Positions 36,717 through 45,287 of a stretch of DNA of 64,000 bases are shown here, one piece after another. Origin of the DNA: Clostridium sp. TW13 (GTDB taxonomy: Bacteria; Bacillota; Clostridia; Clostridiales; Clostridiaceae). Position numbers and translations under genes: made by a program. Within the stretch, counting starts at the first letter, position 1; each line of letters starts with the position of its first letter. The stretch covers positions 2,118,362 to 2,182,361 of the forward strand of contig NZ_BROD01000001.1 of assembly GCF_024345225.1 (NCBI RefSeq). The letters are read 5' to 3'. The notes below the pieces were generated by a model that worked only from the letters and a program-made list of their open reading frames with translations, had not been told where the DNA came from and searched no databases.

Positions 36717-37586
36717 TTGAATATGAATAAAATTATAATAGATTTACATTGCCATTCCACAGCTTCAGATGGTATATTATCTCCAACTGAAGTAATTAGA
36801 AGGGCCAAAAGCAACAATGTAGATATTTTAGCATTAACTGACCATGATACTACTCTAGGAATACCACAAGCTTTAACTGCCGCTGAAGAAGTACGATTAA
36901 CACTAATTCCTGGCATAGAGTTATCAACTGATTTTAATAATGAGAGCATTCATGTTCTTGGATACTTTAGAGATGAAAATTATAAAAATCCTGAACTATT
37001 AGAGTTCCTAGAAGATTTAAAGAAAAAAAGAGAAAGCAGAGCTAACAAAATAGTTAAAAACTTAAAAGACTTTTACAATATAGAAATTGATATAAACAAG
37101 ATTATATCTGAAAGCAATGGCGTAGTTGCTCGACCTCATATTGCTAAAGCTATACTTGAAGCAGGTTATAACTATACTTGGGAAGAAATCTTTGATAAAT
37201 TTATCGGAAATGATTCTAAAGCTTATGTTCCTAATAAAAAAATAGAAACTCAAGATGGTATAAAACTATTAAAAAAATTTAACTGTTTTGTATCTTTAGC
37301 TCATCCTGTTTTAATAAAAAAATCTTCCATTGATAAATTTTTAAATTTAGGTTTTGACGGTATGGAAGCTTATTATGCTCAAAATTTCAAAAATGATACG
37401 TTAAAATTAATTGGACTTTGTAGAACTAATAATTTAGTTGCTACCTGTGGATCAGATTTTCATGGTATTGATCCAAATGATTCAAAACATGGCGATATTG
37501 GAGATATAACCATGCCTCTAGAAGATATACACAACTTCTTAAAAACTTATAATGGTATGTTTAATAACTTTAATCCAAATTACTAA
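36717..37586 (+). CDS. PHP-domain metal-dependent phosphoesterase
   Basis: About 289 aa. Metal-binding motifs in order: DLHCHSTASDG, LTDHDTT, GIELSTDF, VARPHIAKA, SLAHPV and CGSDFHG. This pattern belongs to the YciV/TrpH (RNase AM) group, whose members hydrolyse 5' ends of RNA or nucleoside 3',5'-bisphosphates; the exact activity is not decided here. AAGGAG at 36705-36710 favours the TTG at 36717; the ATG two codons later (36723) is the alternative. Confidence 0.88.
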   Translation: MNMNKIIIDLHCHSTASDGILSPTEVIRRAKSNNVDILALTDHDTTLGIPQALTAAEEVRLTLIPGIELSTDFNNESIHVLGYFRDENYKNPELLEFLEDLKKKRESRANKIVKNLKDFYNIEIDINKIISESNGVVARPHIAKAILEAGYNYTWEEIFDKFIGNDSKAYVPNKKIETQDGIKLLKKFNCFVSLAHPVLIKKSSIDKFLNLGFDGMEAYYAQNFKNDTLKLIGLCRTNNLVATCGSDFHGIDPNDSKHGDIGDITMPLEDIHNFLKTYNGMFNNFNPNY

Positions 37587-37590
37587 TCTC

Positions 37591-37663
37591 AACCTAATCA
37601 AATAACCTTTTTATAGTTTATCCACAAATTAATTTTATTCTAGTATCCTAAAGAATAAAAAAA
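37591..37663. repeat. Dispersed intergenic repeat, copy A
   Basis: About 73 bases nearly identical to 53639-53713 (about eight differences, two of them small indels). Both begin AACCTAATCAAATAACCTTT and end CTAAAGAATAAAAAAA on the plus strand. Read on the minus strand, each copy starts in the T-run of an intrinsic terminator. This copy includes TTATCCACA, a DnaA-box-like word that copy B does not keep. Confidence 0.75.
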
Positions 37664-37688
37664 GTGAACCTTAAGGTTCACTTTTTTA
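37657..37688. terminator. Bidirectional terminator
   Basis: A perfect palindrome AAGTGAACCTTAAGGTTCACTT is flanked by A and T runs. It lies between the convergent PHP and M18 aminopeptidase genes. Confidence 0.85.
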
Positions 37689-37703
37689 TATCAACATATT
37701 AAA

Positions 37704-39113
37704 TTATATTTCACTTAAAAATGCTACATATGCCTTGAAAGTTTCATATATATCTGCCTTACTTGCAAGTTCCCAAGGTGCATGCATGTTCATTAATGCT
37801 ACTCCACAATCAATTACATTCATGTTGTAGTTAGCTAATATATAAGCGATAGTTCCACCGCCTCCTTGGTCAACCTTTCCAAGCTCTGCTGTTTGCCAAG
37901 AAATATTATTTTTATCCATTACAGCTCTAATTTCAGCTATAAATTCTGGATTTGCATCACTTGAACCTGACTTTCCTCTTGAACCAGTATATTTATTAAA
38001 TACAACTCCATTACCAAAGAAAGGTGCATTCATTTCTTCCATTACAGATGGATAATTTGGATCAAAAGCTGCACTAACATCTGATGATAACATCTTTGAG
38101 TTTGTTAACGCTCTTCTAATTTTCAATTCTGAATATTCTCCAACTCTATCCATTAGTTCTGCTACTGTGTTTTCAAAGAATTTAGACTGCATTCCTGTTG
38201 CGCCCATGCTTCCAATCTCTTCTTTGTCAACTAATATACAGCAAGAAGTTCTGTTTGGATTATTCATTTCCAAAATAGCTTCGAATGAAGTATATGCACA
38301 AATTCTATCATCATGACCATAAGCCATTACCATACTTCTATCTAGACCATAATCTCTAGCTTTTCCTGCTGGTACTACCTCAAGTTCTGCTGATATAAAA
38401 TCTTCTTCAACTATTCCATATTTCTCGTTTAATAGCTTTAAGATGTTACCCTTTACTTTTTCTTTAACATCCTCTTCATCATCCTTTAATGGAATACTGC
38501 CTATTAATACATTTAATGATTCGCCTTCAATTACCACTGAAGCCTTCTTGCCCATTTGGTCAGCTGCTAAATGCACTAATAAATCTGAAATACCAACTAC
38601 TGGATCTTCATCATCTTCTCCTATTACTATATCAACTTTTTCTCCAGTCTTCTTAATAACTACTCCATGAATTGCTAAAGGTAAAGTTACCCATTGATAT
38701 TTTTTTATACCACCATAATAGTGAGTCTTAAACAATGCTAATTCTTTACTTTCATAAAGTGGATTTTGCTTTAAATCTATTCTAGGAGAATCTATATGAG
38801 CACCTAGTATTGTTAAACCATTTTCTATTGGTTCATTTCCTATAACAAATAAAGCTAAATTCTTATCTTTATTGTTGGCATATACCTTGTCACCCTTCTT
38901 TAAAGTTTCGCCTTTACTAATTATAGTTTCAAGGTTTCTAAATCCTTTTACCTCTGCTTGCTTAACAAGTTCAAGTACACATTCTCTTTCTGTTTTGCAT
39001 TTTGACATAAAGTTCTTATATCTATCTGATAAAGAAAAAACTTTTTCTAAATCCTTATCATCATATTTTGTCCATGCATTTTTCTTTTGCTTTTCTAAAT
39101 CTTTTACTGCCAT
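37704..39113 (-). CDS. M18-family aminopeptidase
   Basis: 469 aa. Metal and catalytic motifs: GAHIDSPRIDLK (His, Asp), DKEEIGSMGATG (catalytic Glu pair), AYGHDDRICAY (Asp), SSDVSAAFDP, and MHAPWELASKADIYET with the last His. M18 enzymes are cytosolic dodecamers that remove N-terminal residues, often Asp/Glu; the preference here is not known. Length fits bacterial M18 proteins. A single gene. Confidence 0.93.
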   Translation of the reverse strand: MAVKDLEKQKKNAWTKYDDKDLEKVFSLSDRYKNFMSKCKTERECVLELVKQAEVKGFRNLETIISKGETLKKGDKVYANNKDKNLALFVIGNEPIENGLTILGAHIDSPRIDLKQNPLYESKELALFKTHYYGGIKKYQWVTLPLAIHGVVIKKTGEKVDIVIGEDDEDPVVGISDLLVHLAADQMGKKASVVIEGESLNVLIGSIPLKDDEEDVKEKVKGNILKLLNEKYGIVEEDFISAELEVVPAGKARDYGLDRSMVMAYGHDDRICAYTSFEAILEMNNPNRTSCCILVDKEEIGSMGATGMQSKFFENTVAELMDRVGEYSELKIRRALTNSKMLSSDVSAAFDPNYPSVMEEMNAPFFGNGVVFNKYTGSRGKSGSSDANPEFIAEIRAVMDKNNISWQTAELGKVDQGGGGTIAYILANYNMNVIDCGVALMNMHAPWELASKADIYETFKAYVAFLSEI

Positions 39114-39213
39114 CGATATGCCCCCTAATTTTTATATTTTTTAGTAGTTTATAATCAATTGTACACCATATACTTACTTTTATCAAATAATGCCAACATT
39201 CTTTAAATATTTT

Positions 39214-40131
39214 TTATTTATTCATGCTTTCTTTTTCCATTCTGCTTTCTATTATATCCACAGGACTAACATCTGACATTAAGTTATATCTATAATTGGC
39301 TGCACCAGCTTCAATTATGACTGCAACATTTCTTCCAGGTCTTATTGGTACTGATAGCTTTCTTACTGGTACGCCTAAAATATTCATATATTCTGCATTT
39401 ATTCCAAGTCTATCATAGTCTCCATCATCTTTCCAATGTTCCAAATTCATAACTAGCTTTATTTCCTTTTGTGATAGCACTGAACTTAATCCATATAAAG
39501 CCGAAACATCTATGATTCCCATACCTCTTACTTCAAGCATTCCAAATGTAATATGAGGAGAAGTTCCTGTAAGTTCACCATCTATCTCTTTAATATCTAC
39601 TGCATCATCAGAAACTAACCTATGTCCCCTCTTTATAAGCTCCAAAGCAGTTTCACTTTTACCTATTCCGCTTTCACCTGTTATAAGTATTCCAATACCG
39701 TATACATCAACTAGCACTCCATGTAGTCTTGTTTCTGGTGCTAACTTGTCTGCCAAATAAATAGTAAGTTTACTTATAAACTTTGTAGTTGTCATAGTTG
39801 TTCTTATAAGCCAAACTTTATTATGTCTAGCCAAAGTTACTAATTCTTCATGTGGTTCTAAATCTCTAGTAATTATTAAACTCTTTATATTAAAGCTGAA
39901 AAACTTCTTTAATCTCTTCTTTCTTAAATCCACAGACATATCATCTAAAAAACTCCATTCAGCTTTACCTATAACTTGTATTCTATCTGGAGCAAAATAA
40001 TTATAAAAACCTGCTAATTGTAATCCAGGTCTAGTAACATCATTTACATCTATAGTTACGTTTTTTTCTCCTGGAACAAGTACTTCCATTTCAAAATCAC
40101 TTATTAATCTTTCAACATTTACCTCCATCAT
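39214..40131 (-). CDS. hprK: HPr kinase/phosphorylase
   Basis: 305 aa. The N-terminal domain (about 1-130) is followed by the kinase core with Walker A GESGIGKSE (about 155-163), the capping SDDAVDI and the family signature NILGVPVRKLSVPIRPGRN. It phosphorylates HPr at Ser46 at high glycolytic flux and reverses this otherwise, controlling CcpA-dependent repression and PTS activity. GGGGAGAGATT precedes ATG 40131. lgt or other usual neighbours are absent; the DUF896 gene precedes it. Confidence 0.96.
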   Translation of the reverse strand: MMEVNVERLISDFEMEVLVPGEKNVTIDVNDVTRPGLQLAGFYNYFAPDRIQVIGKAEWSFLDDMSVDLRKKRLKKFFSFNIKSLIITRDLEPHEELVTLARHNKVWLIRTTMTTTKFISKLTIYLADKLAPETRLHGVLVDVYGIGILITGESGIGKSETALELIKRGHRLVSDDAVDIKEIDGELTGTSPHITFGMLEVRGMGIIDVSALYGLSSVLSQKEIKLVMNLEHWKDDGDYDRLGINAEYMNILGVPVRKLSVPIRPGRNVAVIIEAGAANYRYNLMSDVSPVDIIESRMEKESMNK

Positions 40132-40141
40132 AATCTCTCCC

Positions 40142-40321
40142 CTAATTCTTTGGTTTATTTGGTTTTATAGTTTGTAATTGTGATCTAAAGTTATTCTTAA
40201 CATTGTCTATATACTGTCTTCTAAGACTTTCTTGCTCAATCTTTTCTTCTTCGGATAAGCCTTCTTCTTTAGATTTTTTATAAAGTTCATTTATTCGTTT
40301 AACCATATCATCTATGTTCAT
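40142..40321 (-). CDS. DUF896 (YnzC-like) small protein
   Basis: 59 aa. MNIDDMVKRINELYKKSKEE, then GLSEEE, then LRRQYIDNVKNNFRSQL are the standard DUF896 pattern: two helices with many Lys/Glu. YnzC homologues are small three-helix proteins without a firmly established role. A good AAGGAG ribosome site precedes ATG 40321, and the stop lies 11 bases before hprK, so the two are probably co-transcribed. Confidence 0.88.
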   Translation of the reverse strand: MNIDDMVKRINELYKKSKEEGLSEEEKIEQESLRRQYIDNVKNNFRSQLQTIKPNKPKN

Positions 40322-40635
40322 ATTTCATTCTCCTTATTTTTTAAGATTAACAATATCATTTTACCTTTATATGCAATAATAATCAATGTATTGGAATATA
40401 AATATCAATTAATTTTCAATACCTTTCGACACTTCCAATATTTACAAAATTACTGTTTTCTACATTTACAGGTTTTTGGAATTTTATGTAAATTAACCAT
40501 TTCTATCGCTTTTTTCATTTTTGTTTACAACATTGAGTTATTTTGTCATAAGTTGGTGAACGAAAAAAATTCAAATTTGGCATATTTTTGATATAATAAT
40601 TCTATAATAATTTTATAAATATCGGAGGTAAAGTT
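40322..40635. other. AT-rich divergent intergenic region
   Basis: 314 bases between the DUF896 gene and the Spo0E-like gene. TATAAT-like words occur near 40593-40598 and 40605-40610; TTCAAA sixteen bases before the first may be a weak -35 for the rightward gene. Nothing else was recognised. Confidence 0.4.
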
Positions 40636-40851
40636 ATGTATGAAAAATATCTTATTTTTAAAATCAACTTAATTAAAAAACTCTTACATTTGTCATTAAG
40701 ATTTTTTGCCCCTACAAATAATTTAACAATATACCTTAGTCAGCAATTAGACAAGCCAATATCATTATATCAAACAATACATTATAAAAAATATATAAAT
40801 AGACAAAGAATAGCTAAAATATCCCATTACAATTCCAAATTAGCAGCTTAA
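40636..40851 (+). CDS. Spo0E-like small protein (candidate aspartyl-phosphate phosphatase)
   Basis: 71 aa with a strong CGGAGG ribosome site before ATG 40636. The segment LSQQLDKPISLYQ (about residues 34-46) fits the SQxLDxxIxxYQ signature of the Spo0E family, preceded by a helix as expected. Spo0E proteins dephosphorylate Spo0A~P and delay sporulation. The N-terminal helix is unusually hydrophobic and the Pro inside the signature is atypical, so activity is uncertain. A stand-alone gene. Confidence 0.6.
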   Translation: MYEKYLIFKINLIKKLLHLSLRFFAPTNNLTIYLSQQLDKPISLYQTIHYKKYINRQRIAKISHYNSKLAA

Positions 40852-40871
40852 TCACTATTTACTTTACTATA

Positions 40872-40907
40872 TAAAAAAAATGCTCCTTTATAAAAGGAGC
40901 ATTTATT
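40872..40907 (-). terminator. Terminator of the 6S-like RNA gene
   Basis: AAATGCTCCTTT pairs with AAAGGAGCATTT. The long T-run is on the minus-strand side, downstream of the RNA gene, and the plus side could also serve the Spo0E-like gene weakly. Confidence 0.85.
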
Positions 40908-40914
40908 GTTACAT

Positions 40915-41104
40915 CAAACATCCCAACATGCCGTCACACCTATAAATTCATACCTGCTACTCACAGGTGGGTTTCTCTCATATTACTTCTGACATCTTCC
41001 GCCACAATGTGAATTAATGAAGTCCGTCATCCATAATAATGTTGAAAATCCCGTATACATAATGTAGGTTGAATACTATAAGCTTCGCGCACATCTCAGG
41101 ATTT
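40915..41104 (-). ncRNA. ssrS: Probable 6S RNA
   Basis: About 190 nt, flanked by a strong promoter and a terminator and without a coding frame. The 5' end CCTGAGATGTGCGCG pairs with the 3' end CGGCATGTTGGGA (with G-U pairs), forming the closing stem known in 6S RNA, and the interior is a long imperfect helix. 6S RNA binds housekeeping RNA polymerase by imitating an open promoter. Identification rests on size, closing stem and genomic form; no covariance search was possible. Confidence 0.62.
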
Positions 41105-41110
41105 AATTAG

Positions 41111-41138
41111 ATTATATCATACAACAAAATAAAATCAA
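41111..41138 (-). promoter_or_regulatory. Promoter of the 6S-like RNA
   Basis: Minus-strand -35 TTGATT (41138-41133), 16-base spacer, -10 TATAAT (41116-41111). The start is expected near 41104. Confidence 0.8.
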
Positions 41139-41167
41139 TGTTATTTACTGGTACCAATACACATAAT

Positions 41168-41566
41168 CTAAATGAATTCTTCCACGTCTAAATCTTCATC
41201 GCTATCTTGTGAAGCTATAGCAACATAATATTTCATATACGTATAAGTGCTAGCATCCATCTCATCATATTTCATATCATAACTGCATGAAAATTCCTCT
41301 GAAAGCTCTTCTAAAATATCACTAACATTGTCTACAGCTATGTCCTTTAAGTATGGCAAAAATAACTCTCCATACCATTCAGTGCTTTTTTCCTCATAAT
41401 CTCCTTCATCATTAGCATAACTTTCTGCTGCTTCTATTTCATCTTTATCAAAATCATAGAAAAAAGTTAATACTAATACATTTTTCTTGTCTTTCACTAC
41501 TTCTACTTCAGAAAGAGAATTATCAAGTAGAAATTCAATCACTTCATTTTTATACATTTTCTCCAC
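41168..41566 (-). CDS. Hypothetical acidic protein
   Basis: 132 aa, very rich in Asp and Glu with a YANDEGDYEEKSTEWYGEL segment and acidic C-terminus DSDEDLDVEEF. No signal or membrane segment. No family recognised. It starts 3 bases after the DUF1292 gene on the same strand, behind GGAGTGG, so the two are co-transcribed and both are small acidic cytosolic proteins. Confidence 0.7.
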   Translation of the reverse strand: MEKMYKNEVIEFLLDNSLSEVEVVKDKKNVLVLTFFYDFDKDEIEAAESYANDEGDYEEKSTEWYGELFLPYLKDIAVDNVSDILEELSEEFSCSYDMKYDEMDASTYTYMKYYVAIASQDSDEDLDVEEFI

Positions 41567-41569
41567 TCC

Positions 41570-41833
41570 TTAATTATAAAGTAATTTCTTATATTCTTTT
41601 CTCACTCTTTCAAACTCTTCATCATCTTCAACTAAATTTAGCTCTTGTTTCCCATCTATTTCATCTACTCTAAAAACAAAAGCATCATCATCGTTCACAT
41701 CCTCACCTTGAGGAGATAATATTAAATACTCTTGTTCTTCTAGATATATTCTAGCGATTGCTTCAAAGGCAACCTTATTACCTTCTTCATCTTTAAAATA
41801 CATTATTTCTTTTTCTTCCATCTGTTTCACCAT
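41570..41833 (-). CDS. DUF1292-family small acidic protein
   Basis: 87 aa. The DUF1292 pattern is visible: [20 protein letters not shown], then [11 protein letters not shown], then [20 protein letters not shown]. Members are widespread in Firmicutes and have no established function. It lies just upstream of the acidic hypothetical gene and downstream of helD on the same strand, with an 85-base gap to helD that suggests its own promoter. Confidence 0.85.
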   Translation of the reverse strand: MVKQMEEKEIMYFKDEEGNKVAFEAIARIYLEEQEYLILSPQGEDVNDDDAFVFRVDEIDGKQELNLVEDDEEFERVRKEYKKLLYN

Positions 41834-41918
41834 TCCCTATCTCTAGTTTAATATAATATATATAAGTATATATGTGTATTATAACCTTTTCACAAATATT
41901 TTCCTAAAATATTTATGC

Positions 41919-44207
41919 TTATTTTAATAATGGAGTTACTTCTCCTTTATAAAATATATATTCATAATGTAATGCTCTAGTTAACACAACATATAATAAC
42001 TTAGAATCAAACTCATTTGCAGTATAACTTTCACTATTAGCATCATAAATTATAACACAGTCAAACTCTAATCCCTTTGTTAGATGAGCAGGAATTATAA
42101 TGAAGTCATCCTTTATTGATTTATCATTTTCCTTTACCATCTTCCATTTAATTTGGTTGGCTTTAGTTTTTAGAATTTTATCTGCTTCTTTGCATTGTGC
42201 AAAATTCCTACAAACTATAGCTACACTCTTTTTATTTTCAGATTTTATTTTTTCTGCAATAGAGTTTACTTGACTAATAAAGTCTTGTTCTGAATCTAAT
42301 TTAATTAATTCTGGTTTTGCCCCATGTCTTATTACTGGTTTAGTTGGAGTCAAATTTAATTTTTGTTTGCTTAAGACTGTATTTGCAAATTCTATTATTT
42401 CTATAGTACTTCTATAACTTTGTGTAAGTGTTTTATAGCTACATTTTTCTTTAAATACTTCATTAATAACGTTATTCCAATCATTTATTCCTCTATAGTA
42501 ATAAATTCCTTGGCCTAAGTCTCCTACAATAGTCATAGACTTGCCTGTAACTATTTCTGATATTACATATAACTGAAAAGGTGAATAATCTTGAGCTTCA
42601 TCTATAACAACATGCTTTATCTCTGTCATCTTAGGCATTCCATCTATTCTTAATTTTAAATAAGCCATAGCAGCACAATCATCTGCATCTATATATCCTT
42701 CACTGAAATTACTTAAGGTTTTTTCTTTTATATACTCCCACAATGTTAATGGAATTTTATTGCCTGTAATTTCTTCAAAGTTGTCATCAATACAAAGAAA
42801 ATCTTTATATTGATCTCTCATATCTTTATTTATCCATTGCTTAAAATAATCTTCAAAAGCTACCTTGCCTTCTTTTAATGTATTTTTCTTTAGTTCATCT
42901 CTTTCATCATATATCTTTATTAATTCTTTCCTACGTTCAATAGTATCATCTATCTCTTTTTTCAACTTATTTATTTTGTATTCGTAGTAAAGTTCAATCT
43001 TCTCAATTACCTTCTTGATATTTTCTCCTAATTTTTTAGAGAAATATTTCTTTATTTCTTCCTTACGTTTATTTATTGGTAAGTTATTTAAATCCTTTAA
43101 AAATAATCGCTTTATCTCACTACTTTGAAATAAAGTCCATTGATCTATCTTTATGTCATCAATTTGAGCTTCATTTACCTCTAAAGTTTTAATATATCTA
43201 TCTAGTATCTCTTTATATAAAAGTGAACCTTTCAACTTACTCTCATTAAAAATAAATTTTCTATTTTGTTCAGATTCTTCTTGAATTGCAGTTAACTTTT
43301 GATCTTTCGTAATTACATTCATCCTAGAACCTACAACTTTAAGTAAAAACTCTTCTACAGTTCTTTGATTAACTTTATCTACACCCAAGTTAGGCAATAC
43401 ATCTGATATATAATCTAGAAATATACTGTTAGGAGCCAATACCAAGATGTTTTCTCCAACTATACTATCTTTATATCTATATAATAAATAAGCCAATCTA
43501 TGCAATGCTACAGTAGTTTTACCTGAACCAGCTGCTCCTTGAACTATAATAGGAAGATTCTTATCCCATCTTATAATCTCATTCTGTTCTTTTTGTATTG
43601 TAGCCACAATATCTTTTAACTTATTACCACTACTTTTTTCTAGATTAATTTTCAAAAATTCATCAATAAGCTCTGTACCTTCTTCTCCAACATTATTTAA
43701 GATTATATCATTTATGCTTTCATCAAAAATATCTTCTAAGGCACCATCATTAAATAAAAATTTTCTTTTTAATGAAAGTTCACCATCAATAACTCCTCCT
43801 GGAGCTTTGTAATAAACTTTACCTTCCGTTCCACTATAGTATAAATCTGCAATTGGTGAACGCCAGTCTATAACCTTTTCATCACCAGTATCCCAATCAC
43901 CTAAAGAATACTTGCCTATATAGAGACTTTCCTTTTCTTTTCTGTATTCTCTAAAGTCTATTCTGGCAAAATAGGGCTGTTCTTTAGCCTCATTATAATT
44001 TGAAACATTTTTCTTTACCACAGCATATAACTTTTCTGTTGTTTCAAGTTCATAGTTATAGCTTCCTTTTGAAGCTTTCTTCATATTGAAAATTTTAGTT
44101 TCTAATTTTTCTTCTTCCTTTATCTGCTTTTTCACATATGAATTAAGCCACTCTCTTACATCTAAAAGATGTTGCTTCTCATAAAGTAATTCTTCCTGTT
44201 TTTCCAT
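41919..44207 (-). CDS. helD: RNA polymerase recycling motor HelD
   Basis: About 762 aa. An N-terminal coiled-coil arm (about 1-70), Walker A QGAAGSGKTTVALHRLAYLL (about 220), a central variable arm, then IDEAQDYSPFQ, VGDLGQGIYYYRG, YRST and late KGLEFDCVIIY and LLYVVLTRAL motifs of SF1 UvrD-like ATPases. HelD removes RNA polymerase from nucleic acid after stalled transcription. The ATG at 44207 follows GGGGGAGGTG; a 36-base in-frame extension upstream lacks a site. It is close to the 6S-like RNA gene. Confidence 0.94.
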   Translation of the reverse strand: MEKQEELLYEKQHLLDVREWLNSYVKKQIKEEEKLETKIFNMKKASKGSYNYELETTEKLYAVVKKNVSNYNEAKEQPYFARIDFREYRKEKESLYIGKYSLGDWDTGDEKVIDWRSPIADLYYSGTEGKVYYKAPGGVIDGELSLKRKFLFNDGALEDIFDESINDIILNNVGEEGTELIDEFLKINLEKSSGNKLKDIVATIQKEQNEIIRWDKNLPIIVQGAAGSGKTTVALHRLAYLLYRYKDSIVGENILVLAPNSIFLDYISDVLPNLGVDKVNQRTVEEFLLKVVGSRMNVITKDQKLTAIQEESEQNRKFIFNESKLKGSLLYKEILDRYIKTLEVNEAQIDDIKIDQWTLFQSSEIKRLFLKDLNNLPINKRKEEIKKYFSKKLGENIKKVIEKIELYYEYKINKLKKEIDDTIERRKELIKIYDERDELKKNTLKEGKVAFEDYFKQWINKDMRDQYKDFLCIDDNFEEITGNKIPLTLWEYIKEKTLSNFSEGYIDADDCAAMAYLKLRIDGMPKMTEIKHVVIDEAQDYSPFQLYVISEIVTGKSMTIVGDLGQGIYYYRGINDWNNVINEVFKEKCSYKTLTQSYRSTIEIIEFANTVLSKQKLNLTPTKPVIRHGAKPELIKLDSEQDFISQVNSIAEKIKSENKKSVAIVCRNFAQCKEADKILKTKANQIKWKMVKENDKSIKDDFIIIPAHLTKGLEFDCVIIYDANSESYTANEFDSKLLYVVLTRALHYEYIFYKGEVTPLLK

Positions 44208-44319
44208 AAGAGCACCTCCCCCTACTGTAATTTCTTTTGACAACTAATTTATTTTAAAGTAGCTTAGATTTATTGTCAATATTTTCACTACATTAATAAT
44301 ATAAATATTATATAACAAT

Positions 44320-44357
44320 TTAGGCATCTTCAAAAATAAGTAAGTTTATATGCCTTA
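44320..44357 (+). repeat. TTAGGCAT...ATGCCTTA leader inverted repeat, copy 1
   Basis: AGGCAT (44322-44327) and ATGCCT (44350-44355) flank 22 bases, 25 bases before the RmlD-like start. The same words, TTAGGCAT and ATGCCTTA followed by xxAAAAG, appear in front of spoVB (58741-58794). Confidence 0.4.
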
Positions 44358-44381
44358 ACAAAAGTTAATGAGGTGAGTATT

Positions 44382-45227
44382 TTGAAAATTTTAATTTTAG
44401 GTGGAAAGGGTAATATCGGAGGTTTTCTCTCAAAAGATTTAGAACCTTATCATGATATTATCTCTGTAAGCAAAGATGATTTAGATATTACATCTAAGTC
44501 CAGTGTTTTTTCTATAATTTCAAGTAAAGCTCCAAGCATTGTTATTGATGCAGCTGGAATATCAAACATTGATTATTGTCAAGCTAATGAACAAATATCT
44601 TATTCCGTTAATACCTTAGGCACTATGAACATTGCTTTAGCATGTTCAAAACTAGACATACCATTAGTATATATTTCTAGCGCTCAAGTTTATGGCTCTG
44701 ACAATACTAATGTTCATTCTGAGCATGAAAATTGTAATCCAATAAACATTTTTGGAAAATCTAAATTAGCTGGTGAAAACTTAATAAGGACTCTTTGCAA
44801 AAAATATTTTATTCTAAGAACCTCTTGGTGTTTCGGAGGAGAAAAATGTTTCGTAAAAAGCATTTTATCTAAAAGGAATACCCCTATTTTCATGGTTGCT
44901 GATATGGTAGTAAATCCAACTTATGTACAAGATTTATCTAGAGCCATTCTGTCCATAATTGACTCTACTTCGTACGGAGTTTACAACTGTGTGAATAAAG
45001 GTGAAACTTCAAAATGTGATTTAGTTAAATATATCTTTGACCTTTTAGGATATGATAAAAAGATCATTTCTTTACCTAAATCTACAATGGATTCTTTGGC
45101 ACCAAGGCCTAAAAATTGTTCCTTAGCTAATAATTTAATTGAAAAGTCTTTTAATTTAGAAATTCCTTCTTGGGAAGAAAGTATGAATATTTATTTAAAT
45201 GGATTAATCGACAAAAATATACTATAA
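44382..45227 (+). CDS. RmlD-like SDR-family protein with altered active site
   Basis: 281 aa. N-terminal nucleotide-binding fold ILGGKGNIGG (about 5-14), SSAQVYG (about 99-105) and INIFGKSKLAGE (121-132) show the extended SDR/dTDP-4-dehydrorhamnose reductase fold. The catalytic YxxxK reads Phe124-Gly-Lys-Ser-Lys128, so the Tyr is lost. No other rhamnose gene is near. It may bind a cofactor without reduction, like regulatory RmlD relatives. Start: TTG 44382 with GAGGTG at 44370-44375; a GTG at 44373 overlaps that site. Confidence 0.82.
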   Translation: MKILILGGKGNIGGFLSKDLEPYHDIISVSKDDLDITSKSSVFSIISSKAPSIVIDAAGISNIDYCQANEQISYSVNTLGTMNIALACSKLDIPLVYISSAQVYGSDNTNVHSEHENCNPINIFGKSKLAGENLIRTLCKKYFILRTSWCFGGEKCFVKSILSKRNTPIFMVADMVVNPTYVQDLSRAILSIIDSTSYGVYNCVNKGETSKCDLVKYIFDLLGYDKKIISLPKSTMDSLAPRPKNCSLANNLIEKSFNLEIPSWEESMNIYLNGLIDKNIL

Positions 45228-45287
45228 TATTTTCTATCTCCTTAGTAAATACTATGATTACACTATTTATTTAAAGGAGATTTTACT

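Noticed and set aside
37619-37627. DnaA box TTATCCACA as part of an origin
   Set aside because: Single box inside a dispersed repeat, not kept in the other copy, and no dnaA/dnaN nearby.
40391-40591. 66-residue open frame on the plus strand between DUF896 and Spo0E-like genes
   Set aside because: TTG start without a ribosome site, low-complexity hydrophobic translation, no family pattern.
41168-41833. Toxin-antitoxin pair made of two small adjacent genes
   Set aside because: One is DUF1292 and both are acidic housekeeping-like proteins; no toxin or antitoxin pattern.
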